Source of the DNA: Roseomonas alba
Lineage (GTDB): Bacteria; Pseudomonadota; Alphaproteobacteria; Acetobacterales; Acetobacteraceae
NCBI RefSeq assembly: GCF_019430885.1
Contig: NZ_JAHYBZ010000004.1
Coordinates: 186,001 to 250,000 of the forward strand
Direction of reading: 5' to 3'
Length of the DNA stretch: 64,000 nt
Part shown: positions 8,909-16,263 of the stretch, piece by piece
Numbering within the stretch: the stretch's first letter is position 1
Layout: every line of letters starts with the position of its first letter
Notes under the pieces: generated by a model
Seen by the model: only the letters and a program-made list of their open reading frames with translations
What the model was told of the DNA's origin: nothing
Database searches by the model: none
Position numbers and translations under genes: made by a program

Positions 8909-8952
8909 TCGCCGCCGGTATCACGGCCCGACATCCGTGTCGCCCGCCTATC

Positions 8953-9253
8953 GGCCCGATGCCCTGCATCGGGCCGGGAGCACGAAGCGCGACTGCGCCC
9001 GGACCGACAGCACGCCCCGGCGCACCAGTGCAGGGTGCGAAGGCAAGCCGCGCGGATGCGCGGCGCCCGCCGCCTGAGGGCTCAACCAAAGACTCGGATC
9101 GCGGCCTTGCCGCGATCCGGGAGCGCAGGGCGCGACCGCGCGCAGACCGACAGCGTTCCCTCGCGCATCAGCACAGGGCCGCGGATGCGGCCCGCCCACC
9201 GGCTGAGGGACGCACAAAGACCCCGTAAGAACCGCCTGCGGCGGTTCTTACGG
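8953..9253 (-). repeat. Two-unit tandem array of covarying hairpins
   Basis: Two diverged copies of a 135-143 bp unit are bracketed by three perfect inverted repeats of unrelated sequence. These are 8953-8975 (10-bp stem, CCT loop), 9096-9118 (10-bp stem GGATCGCGGC, CTT loop) and 9223-9253 (14-bp stem, TGC loop). Each unit also has an internal 7-bp hairpin with the same GGAT loop but different stems: GCCGCGC/GCGCGGC at 9047-9064 and GGGCCGC/GCGGCCC at 9176-9193. Paired changes keep both stems intact. Read on the minus strand, the outer hairpins at 9253 and 9118 are each followed by GTCTTTG and then CCCTCAG, and both units end GCTCCC. No coding sequence explains it. A structured RNA or a mobile hairpin element are the main options. 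Confidence 0.75.
9223..9253 (-). terminator. 14-bp stem hairpin at the end of the small iron-linked gene
   Basis: Arms CCGTAAGAACCGCC (9223-9236) and its exact complement (9240-9253) are separated by TGC. The stop codon of the 9248-9487 gene lies inside the stem. On the minus strand the stem is followed by GGGGTCTTTG, a weak T-tract, so intrinsic termination is plausible. It is also the first outer hairpin of the tandem array, so termination may not be its only role. Confidence 0.5.
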
Positions 9254-9487
9254 ACAGTCGCAGCCGTCGGTCGGGCCGGTGTCCTGGCGGATGATGTGAT
9301 GGTCGATCCACTCGGCAACCAGGCGCTGCGCCTCGTTCACCGAGGATTCCGGATGGTGGATGCGATACAGCGCCGTGCAGGCCCGGAAGGCCGGCATGTC
9401 GCCATTGCCCTGCTCGCGCAGTTCCCGATAGGCCGTGACCACGGCGCGTTCGCAGCGTCGCGCGATGTGGCTGAAATCCCGGCCCAT
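9248..9487 (-). CDS. Small hypothetical protein behind a Fur-like site
   Basis: A 79-residue protein that I do not recognise. It is rich in charged residues, predicted mainly helical, with no signal peptide, and ends DTGPTDGCDCP with two cysteines near the C-terminus; a single further Cys pair (RRCERAV, FRACTAL) lies in the body. GAGGAG sits six bases before the ATG, a strong ribosome-binding site. Fur-like palindromes occupy 9511-9547, just where its promoter should be, so iron-responsive expression is likely. The terminal Cys-x-Cys might bind a metal, but that is speculation. Confidence 0.7.
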   Translation of the reverse strand: MGRDFSHIARRCERAVVTAYRELREQGNGDMPAFRACTALYRIHHPESSVNEAQRLVAEWIDHHIIRQDTGPTDGCDCP

Positions 9488-9510
9488 GAGCTACTCCTCG
9501 CGGCGGTAGT

Positions 9511-9547
9511 TGAGAGTCATTCGCAATTGCAGTCGAGAATCGTTCTC
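9511..9547 (-). promoter_or_regulatory. Tandem Fur-like operator
   Basis: Two iron-box-like motifs lie 24-60 bp upstream of the 79-residue gene. The distal one is the perfect palindrome GAGAATCGTTCTC (9535-9547). The proximal one, read on the minus strand, is TGCGAATGACTCTCA (9511-9525), which agrees at 13 of 15 positions with the site at 44434-44448. Both resemble the 7-1-7 Fur-box pattern. The controlling protein (Fur, Irr or another) is not in the window. Confidence 0.55.
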
Positions 9548-9634
9548 AAGTGCTGACATAGACTAGCGTCAGCATCCCTGCCGTTCAAGCGGCGGGCGCC
9601 TCACATGTCACCTTGTGAAGCGCCCCCTTTGCCG

Positions 9635-10708
9635 TCAGCCGGCCGCCACAGCCTCGGCGATGGCCTTGCCCACATCCAGCGTGCCGGCCTGACCGCCCAT
9701 GTCGCGGGTGCGCGGCCCGCCCTCGGCAAGCAGCTTCTCGATGGTCTGGACGATGCAGTCCGCCGCATCCTTCTCGCCCAGATGCTCCAGCATCATCGCT
9801 CCGGACCAGATCTGCCCGATCGGATTCGCGATGAACTTGCCCGCGATGTCCGGGGCCGAGCCGTGCACCGGCTCGAACATCGACGGGAAGGTCTTCTCCG
9901 GGTTGATGTTGGCGGACGCCGCGATGCCGATCGACCCCGCCACCGCCGGGCCAAGATCGCTCAGGATGTCCCCGAACAGGTTCGACCCCACCACCACGTC
10001 GAACCAGTCCGGATGCTGGACGAAATGGGCGCAGAGGATGTCGATATGGAACTGGTCCGTCGTCACCTCGGGGTAGTTCTTCGCCATCTCGGCGAAGCGC
10101 TCATCCCAATAGGGCATGGTGAAGGTGATGCCGTTCGACTTGGTCGCGCTCGTCACCTTCTTCCGCTTGCGGGTCATCGCCAGCTCGAAGGCGTATTTCA
10201 TGATGCGGTCGCAGCCGATGCGCGTCAGCACTGTCTGCTGGGACACGAACTCGCGGTCCGTTCCGGGAAACATCTTCCCGCCGATGGAGGAATACTCGCC
10301 CTCGGTATTCTCCCGGACGACATAGAAGTCGATGTCCTCCGGCCCGCGATTGGCGAGCGGCGACTTCGATCCCGGCAGCAGCTTGCACGGCCGCAGGCTG
10401 ACATACTGGTCGAACTGCCGGCGGATCGGGATCAGCAGGCCCCACAGCGACACATGGTCCGGCACCCCCGGCCAGCCCACCGCACCCAGGAAAATCGAAT
10501 CGCTATCCTTCAGCCGATCCATCCCGTCATCCGGCATCATCTTGCCGGTCTGCGTGTAGGTCTCGCAGGACCAGTCGTACTGGGTCAGCTCCAGTTCGAA
10601 GCCGAAGCGCCGCGCCGCGGCATCCAGCACGCGCAGCCCCTCGGGCGTCGTCTCCTTGCCGATGCCATCGCCGGGAATGACGGCGATGCGGTGCTTGCGG
10701 CTTGCCAT
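9635..10708 (-). CDS. Tartrate dehydrogenase/decarboxylase-type NAD enzyme
   Basis: A 357-residue member of the isocitrate/isopropylmalate dehydrogenase family, most like tartrate dehydrogenase/D-malate dehydrogenase (usual length about 355-360). The start MASRKHRIAVIPGDGIGKE carries the family's opening GDGIG. Substrate-site segments include LGAVGWPGVPDHVSLWG, RENTEGEYS, and the C-terminal FEPVHGSAPDIAGK near the NAD site. Catalytic Lys and Asp regions (TKSNGITFTMPYWDE, GSNLFGDILSDLGP) are intact. A GAGGAGGCG ribosome-binding site precedes the ATG at 10708. It probably oxidises tartrate or D-malate in the cytoplasm; 3-isopropylmalate is less likely from the GWPGVPDHVSLWG loop. Confidence 0.85.
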   Translation of the reverse strand: MASRKHRIAVIPGDGIGKETTPEGLRVLDAAARRFGFELELTQYDWSCETYTQTGKMMPDDGMDRLKDSDSIFLGAVGWPGVPDHVSLWGLLIPIRRQFDQYVSLRPCKLLPGSKSPLANRGPEDIDFYVVRENTEGEYSSIGGKMFPGTDREFVSQQTVLTRIGCDRIMKYAFELAMTRKRKKVTSATKSNGITFTMPYWDERFAEMAKNYPEVTTDQFHIDILCAHFVQHPDWFDVVVGSNLFGDILSDLGPAVAGSIGIAASANINPEKTFPSMFEPVHGSAPDIAGKFIANPIGQIWSGAMMLEHLGEKDAADCIVQTIEKLLAEGGPRTRDMGGQAGTLDVGKAIAEAVAAG

Positions 10709-10820
10709 GGGGCGCCTCCTCAATCTCTCGCCGCGCACCGTAGAAGGCCGCGGAGAGAGCGCAAGGTCACCGCGCGCGACCCATCCCTTCCGCCATGCTC
10801 GCCGCGAAGGGAGTCCCGCC

Positions 10821-11177
10821 ATGCCCCGCCACGCCGCAGCCGTTCTCGGCCTTCTTCTCGGCCTCGCTGCCTGCGAGGAGGATTTCACCGAGACCAAGCC
10901 GCCCGAACATGACGGCAATCGAAGCCTCAGTCGCGCTGAACTGCGCTGGTGCATGTTCAACGACATCCGCATCGAGGCCGCGCGGGCTGACATGCGCACC
11001 GCCAAGCAAGGCCAGGTCCAGGCTTTCAACGCCGCCGCGGCCGAATGGAACGCATCGTGCCGGCGGTATCGCCATGCGCGGTCCGATCGCGATTCGATCC
11101 AGCGGCAGGTCGACGCTCGCCGCCAGCTTCTCGAGAACGAAGGCCGGGCGCGGTTCGCCATCGCGGAAGTGCCGTAG
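10821..11177 (+). CDS. Small putative lipoprotein
   Basis: A 118-residue protein with a lipoprotein signal (hydrophobic AAVLGLLLGLAAC, lipobox LAAC) so that Cys18 would be acylated. The start at 10821 is preceded by AAGGGAG. The mature part is charged, helical and has two further cysteines (RWCMFND, ASCRRYR) that could form a disulfide. A FNDIRIEAARADM...FNAAAAEWNASCRRYR pattern suggests a conserved small periplasmic family, but I cannot name it. Divergent from the dehydrogenase. The function is unknown. Confidence 0.7.
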   Translation: MPRHAAAVLGLLLGLAACEEDFTETKPPEHDGNRSLSRAELRWCMFNDIRIEAARADMRTAKQGQVQAFNAAAAEWNASCRRYRHARSDRDSIQRQVDARRQLLENEGRARFAIAEVP

Positions 11178-11463
11178 GCAACCACGAAGCGCGCGGGTTC
11201 CATCGCGCGCCCGGATCGGTCGCGATGTGAATTACCCCACCGGAAACGCAGGTTTCATGCGAAATTCACGAGAGCTGCCACGTCGTGACGGACGGCCGTC
11301 GCGCGGCGCTTGAAACCCTCGTGACATGGCATTGCATTTGCTTGCGTCAGGCGCCGGCGCGGGGAAAACAGCGTGCCTGCCGCTGCCGCCGGTCCACCTG
11401 TTCAGCCCGGCACGGAGCGCGTAGGAACCCCCTGCTGATTTCATGGTCATGGAGAGTGCAAGC

Positions 11464-12267
11464 ATGCCCACCACGAAGACGATGACGTTCGCCGGCGTCG
11501 AGTTTGCCATCCAGGACGATCCGACGAAGCCACTGTTTTTCGTGCTGGGCATCCGGAAATCCGGCAGCTCGATCATGAACTCGATGGTGACGGCGCTCGC
11601 GAAACTGAACGCACTCCAGTTCGTCGATGTCCCCGGGAAGCTCTTCGAATCCGGTGTGCGCGTCGCGTCCTGGCAGCACGACGCAGGGCTGGGCGACCTG
11701 CTGTGCGGAGGCAATGTCTATGGCGGATTCCGCGATGCGCCACTCGGCATCGTCACGCATCCACTCGTGTCGCACAGCCTGAAGATCCTGCTCGTGCGCG
11801 ATCCGCGGGACGCGCTGGTCAGCGAGTATTTCTCGAACGCCTACGCGCACAAGGTTCCGGGCGCGGGCGAGATGCGAGATCAGATGCTCGCGCTTCGCTC
11901 CCGCGCGCTGCGCGATTCCGTGACCGAATACGTGATGCGCCGGGCGCCGTTCCTGCTGCGCACGATCGCCGGCTACGACGCTTTCCTCGACATGCCGGGA
12001 CTGCGGCTGTTCCGTTACGAGGAAGCGATCATGGACAAGCGCACCTTCTTGCGAGACATCTGCGATCACTTCCAGTGGCAGGTCAGCGATCTCCAGCTCG
12101 ACCAGATCCTCGGCTGGGCGGACGTCATGCCTACCGAGGAGGATCCGCAGAAGTTCGTCCGCCGGGTGCGCCCGGGTGACCATCTGGACAAGCTCGACCC
12201 GGAAGCCATCGCCAAGCTGAATGAGATCTTCGCAGAACAATTGGACCGCTTCGGCTACGCGCGGTGA
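11464..12267 (+). CDS. Sulfotransferase-like protein
   Basis: A 267-residue protein of sulfotransferase type. The PAPS 5'-phosphosulfate loop reads FFVLGIRKSGSSIMNSM near residue 25, and the 3'-phosphate motif reads KILLVRDPRDALVSEYFS near residue 110. The length fits the family (250-300). I chose the ATG at 11464 because GGAGAG lies seven bases upstream; an in-frame ATG at 11443 has no such site. No signal peptide, so it is cytoplasmic. Lying at the left edge of the glycan region, it may sulfate a sugar or surface polymer, but the acceptor is unknown. Confidence 0.75.
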   Translation: MPTTKTMTFAGVEFAIQDDPTKPLFFVLGIRKSGSSIMNSMVTALAKLNALQFVDVPGKLFESGVRVASWQHDAGLGDLLCGGNVYGGFRDAPLGIVTHPLVSHSLKILLVRDPRDALVSEYFSNAYAHKVPGAGEMRDQMLALRSRALRDSVTEYVMRRAPFLLRTIAGYDAFLDMPGLRLFRYEEAIMDKRTFLRDICDHFQWQVSDLQLDQILGWADVMPTEEDPQKFVRRVRPGDHLDKLDPEAIAKLNEIFAEQLDRFGYAR

Positions 12268-12456
12268 ATGAGCCCGGACCGCTTACCAGGGGTTGCAGCG
12301 CACACGAATTTTCATAAACCGTTAGTTGTTCAGGGGCGGGCAGCCCGCTTAGTGCACTGGTTCTGTGAGTCATGGAGGTCGGGACGTGGGAACTGATCAG
12401 CGACGGGCAGACGAAGGTCACAGAAGGGCGGCCGCGATCGGTCGTTCCCGGCGCGC

Positions 12457-15400
12457 ATGAACCTGCCTATCGACGATGTCGTGGTCGCCCCCGCGTCTCT
12501 GCCCCCCAAGGCGACCATCCTGAACTATCCCTCCCCAGGCGAACGCTTTGCCGGGGCGGTGGACTACCTCCGCGAGGAAGCAGGGATCTGTGGCTGGGTC
12601 ATGGAACTCGCCGCCCCCGGCCGCCCGCTGGCACTCGGCGTGCGGGCCGGCGAGCGCGAGCTTGCCAGGGGCCACGCCATGCTCGCCCGCCCCGACATCG
12701 ACGAGGTCGTGGGGCACCGCACGGAATGCGGCTTCATGATCGGCTGGAGCCGCTTCGATGCCGCCGCGCTTGAAGACTTGGCCGGTGAAGCGCCGGAGAC
12801 GCCGCTCGAGGTCTATCTGCTCGAAACCGGTCAGCTTCTGCCGTTCTGGCGCCACACCGTGCTCGTCGGGCAGGCGCATCGGCTGCGCACCGCCTTCCCG
12901 AACGGCGATCGCCAGCCGCGCTACCGTGAACTCAACGACTACCTCGAGATCCAGGATTCGGGCCTGTTCGATAGCGCCTGGTACGAGACGCGCCATGCCT
13001 CGCAGCTGGTACCAGGGCTGCCCCCGATCCTCGACTACCTCCGCCAGGGGGAGGCGGCAGGACGGCGGCCCAACTTCTACTTCGACCCGGCCTTCTACGC
13101 ACGCGCCGCCGGCCTGCCCTCGGCCGAGGGAGCGCTGCTGCACTTCATTCGGCAGGGGAACGGGCCGGCCGCCGCACCGGGCCCGCATTTCGACGCGCGT
13201 TGGTATCGCAGTGTTCACGGCGAGTTGCCTGGATCGGCCGCGCTCGCCCACTACCTGGCGCACCGGGACGCGCATGCCCCCAATGAGTGGTTCGACCGCG
13301 ACCACTATGGCCGGGTCAGCGGCGCGCAGGATGTGGCCGACCTCTACGAGCATTTCGTCACTCAGGGGTTCCCTGCCGGCCTGACCGCCTCCACGCTCTT
13401 CGAACCGAAGGGAAAGCGACCGCCGAGCCTGCCCGCCGGCGCATTGCTCTTCCTGCACGCCCTTCGGAACGAGGCAAAGAGAGACGCGGCGGCGCCCGCC
13501 AAACCGACAGCATCAGCGCCGGCTTCGATGCCGAAGGCGCCCTCGCCTCCCTCCGAGAAGAAGCCAGCGGAGGAGCCGCCGCCCGCAGAGGCCACCGCGG
13601 AGCCGGTCGCAGCAGGCCCCGAAACGCCGCCTGACGCCGCTGCCGCGACCGAGTCCTCGCCGCCCGTTGCCGAGGCCAGTCCGGTGGACGGCACCCCGCC
13701 GGCCGCCAAGGTCGCGCCGCCCGCCGGCGAGACCGTCCGCGCGGAGGAAGTGACCCTGCCCGCGCTGGAACGCCATCGCGCCGGGGATACCGATGGGGCC
13801 ATCGCCGCGGCCGTGGCCTATCTCACCGACACACCGTCCGGCGCTGCCGCCGGCGCGGCGAAGCCGCTCCTGACGGTCGCCCATGGCGCCTTCACCGCGC
13901 GCCGGCAGGAGGATGCGCTGCGCATCTACCGCCTGCTTCATGCGCGCGGCTGGCACGATGAACTCGCGCTGCTGCGCCTGATCGAACGCTCCGTCGACGC
14001 GCGGGATGCCGTTGCCGCCGCCCCGCTGGTCGAGGAATTCGAACGGCGCGGGCGTGGCGCCGGCAATCCGTGGGCTGCGGTCGCGGTGACGCGCTTTCAC
14101 CTGCTGCGCGGCGACCGCGCGCGGGCCACTGCGATCCTCACCTCCATCCCGGTCTTCCCGGCCATCGACGCGCAGGCCGAAGCCGTGGTGCTGCATTGCC
14201 TGATGGAAGCGGGGCAGCTCACCGAGGCGGCCTCGCGTTCCTCCACTTGGCCGGAGGACGCTGCACCGACATTGTTCGGCGCGCGCTTCCGCCTCGCCGT
14301 GCGGCAGGTCGATGCGACCCAGGTGGATCAGCTCCTCGACGATCCCCGCGCCGAGGGGCTGCCGAGTTGGCAACTTGCCGAGGCGATGTTCCTCATGAGC
14401 GTTCCGGGCCAGCTGCCGATGGCGCAGCAGCACCGGATCATGCGCCGGCTCAACAGCCTGATCGAGTCACGCGGCTTCAACGACCGCAGCGTCGTTCAGG
14501 CGCGGATCCACTTCCTGCTGCAGAGCCAGTCCTGGGACGAGCTTGGCGCCCTGTTCGAATCGATCGAGGCGACACCCTTCGCGCGCGACCGCGAGACCTT
14601 GCTGCGCAAGCTCGAATACTATTGCTACGCGGACAATCCCGACGGCGCGGAGCGCATCTACAGCGAGAACTTCCAGGGCACGCCGCTCAACAAGTGGGAG
14701 AGCCTCACCATCCTGCGGCTGCTCAGCGAGCTGAAGCGCTGGGAGGATGCGGCGCAGATCCTGGTCGATCACGTCGCCAGGGGTTTCGATTTCAGCGGCG
14801 CCGGCCACATGGCGATGCGCGTGGTCCGCAAGAAGGGGCTGCACCAGGCCGTGCTCGACATGCACGGCAAGGCCGAGGTTGCCAGCGAAGCGGGCCTCGA
14901 CGCCTTCATCACGCTGGTCCAGGAGGATCTTGCGATCGTGCACAGCGCCAAGGCGCTGAGCCCTCGCCCGCAGACCCTCGAAGGCAGCCGCCGCAGCTCC
15001 CGCTACCGCAGCAACTGGGTGCTCTCCTCGGGCGGGGAGGAGGATGCGGAGGACGAACAATGCATGTTCCTCTGCACCAACCAGCGCTACTTCCTCTCGC
15101 TCCTGACTTTCCTCTGTTCCTTCTTCGGCCAGGCGCCGCAGGCCGGCGGGCGCGTCTTCGTCTTCCTCGACCGCGACGTGCCGCGCCACTGGTACGGGTC
15201 GGTCGCCATGGTCGCCGCGCGCTTCAATCGCGCCGTGGAGCTGGTGCCCGAAGCGGAGTTCATGTCGGAGGGCATTGAGCATCGTGTCGAGTACGGCTTC
15301 TTCGCCGGCGGCTCGAACCTGTCCCGCGCCGCCTATTTCCGACTCTATGCGGCGCGCTGGCTGCTGGATCGCCACAGCTACAGCCGCGCCGTCTACATGG

Positions 15401-15915
15401 ACACGGACACGATCTGCCGCGCGGACCTGTCCGGCCTGTTCGCACTCGACATCGGTGATGACCTGATCTCCGCGGCGATCGAGGACTACTCGATCGAGGT
15501 GATCAACGCCGCCGCTCGCAACAACCTGGATCCGCTCCGCTATTTCAATTCAGGCGTCCTGCTGCTGCGCATGGACGCACCCGAGATCGGTGCCCGCATC
15601 GACGAGGCGATCCGCATCTCCGAGGAGGAGCCGGAGCGGCTGGTCTTCCATGACCAGTGCGCGCTCAACATCGTCTTCCAGGGCGCGGCACGACCGCTGC
15701 CGCAGCGCTACAACTTCTTCCTCCGTCCCAGCCGGGAACGGAACGGCTACATCGAGGATGGCGCGGTGCTGCACTTCCTCGACAAGCCCAAGCCCTGGGA
15801 CATCATGTTCGACCGCAACTACCGCGAGGAATGGCGCGTCTGGGCCCTGCTGCTCGGCTCGATCCTGCCGCAGGGCCTCTACGTGGACATCTTTGCCGCG
15901 GCGAACCGCGACTGA
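12457..15915 (+). CDS. Large GT8-type glycosyltransferase fused to repeat and helical domains
   Basis: A 1152-residue multidomain protein. Residues about 160-300 hold four short repeats built on FDxxWY/FDxxFY (FDSAWY, FDPAFY, FDARWY, FDRDHY), each followed by a P-x-x-HY-like half. This repeat is common beside bacterial glycosyltransferases. Residues about 345-431 are a Pro/Ala/Glu-rich linker. Residues about 435-850 look like TPR-type helical repeats. The C-terminal 280 residues form a family-8 glycosyltransferase domain with the metal-binding MDTD at 981-984, YFNSGVLLLRMD, and the closing HFLDKPKPWD. All GT8 key residues are visible. It probably transfers a hexose from an NDP-sugar onto a surface glycan. 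Confidence 0.82.
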   Translation: MNLPIDDVVVAPASLPPKATILNYPSPGERFAGAVDYLREEAGICGWVMELAAPGRPLALGVRAGERELARGHAMLARPDIDEVVGHRTECGFMIGWSRFDAAALEDLAGEAPETPLEVYLLETGQLLPFWRHTVLVGQAHRLRTAFPNGDRQPRYRELNDYLEIQDSGLFDSAWYETRHASQLVPGLPPILDYLRQGEAAGRRPNFYFDPAFYARAAGLPSAEGALLHFIRQGNGPAAAPGPHFDARWYRSVHGELPGSAALAHYLAHRDAHAPNEWFDRDHYGRVSGAQDVADLYEHFVTQGFPAGLTASTLFEPKGKRPPSLPAGALLFLHALRNEAKRDAAAPAKPTASAPASMPKAPSPPSEKKPAEEPPPAEATAEPVAAGPETPPDAAAATESSPPVAEASPVDGTPPAAKVAPPAGETVRAEEVTLPALERHRAGDTDGAIAAAVAYLTDTPSGAAAGAAKPLLTVAHGAFTARRQEDALRIYRLLHARGWHDELALLRLIERSVDARDAVAAAPLVEEFERRGRGAGNPWAAVAVTRFHLLRGDRARATAILTSIPVFPAIDAQAEAVVLHCLMEAGQLTEAASRSSTWPEDAAPTLFGARFRLAVRQVDATQVDQLLDDPRAEGLPSWQLAEAMFLMSVPGQLPMAQQHRIMRRLNSLIESRGFNDRSVVQARIHFLLQSQSWDELGALFESIEATPFARDRETLLRKLEYYCYADNPDGAERIYSENFQGTPLNKWESLTILRLLSELKRWEDAAQILVDHVARGFDFSGAGHMAMRVVRKKGLHQAVLDMHGKAEVASEAGLDAFITLVQEDLAIVHSAKALSPRPQTLEGSRRSSRYRSNWVLSSGGEEDAEDEQCMFLCTNQRYFLSLLTFLCSFFGQAPQAGGRVFVFLDRDVPRHWYGSVAMVAARFNRAVELVPEAEFMSEGIEHRVEYGFFAGGSNLSRAAYFRLYAARWLLDRHSYSRAVYMDTDTICRADLSGLFALDIGDDLISAAIEDYSIEVINAAARNNLDPLRYFNSGVLLLRMDAPEIGARIDEAIRISEEEPERLVFHDQCALNIVFQGAARPLPQRYNFFLRPSRERNGYIEDGAVLHFLDKPKPWDIMFDRNYREEWRVWALLLGSILPQGLYVDIFAAANRD

Positions 15916-16263
15916 AGGCGGCGCACCGCGCGGCCGAACGCGACAGGCGCCGCGCGTCCTCCGTCAGGAGGCCGCAAGCATTCGGCGTTCCCGCTCGCCG
16001 AGCGCGTCGCGAACAAGGCACCGGGGACTGGCCGGCAGGCCCGAGACGGCAGCGACCTCTCGCGCCTCAGGATGGCGGAGGCCGCAGGCTGCGTGGCGAA
16101 GACAATCCGAAGCTATCCCGCCCCTTTGGCACGCATCGTCAACCGGCGGAGTTGATCGGGCTTTCAGGATCCGCCGATGCGGCCATCGGCAAGGTCGACA
16201 GACATGTCCCACCCACGATCCGCGGCGCCCGGAGGGTTCCTGTCGGCCGGCTGCCGGGAAGGC
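15916..16263. other. Gene-free stretch between convergent genes
   Basis: These 348 bp lie between the stops of the GT8 fusion and of the minus-strand glycosyltransferase-like gene. Short frames on both strands (for example 15964-16212 minus) have neither a ribosome-binding site nor a recognisable domain. The base composition is less extreme than that of the flanking genes. I see no hairpin strong enough to name as a terminator and no repeat shared with the rest of the window. Confidence 0.4.

Noticed and set aside
8953-9253. CRISPR array
   Set aside because: The units are 135-143 bp, diverged, and contain internal hairpins instead of short identical repeats with spacers.
15964-16212. 82-codon minus-strand frame in the gap after the GT8 gene
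   Set aside because: No ribosome-binding site, no start of quality and no recognisable domain.
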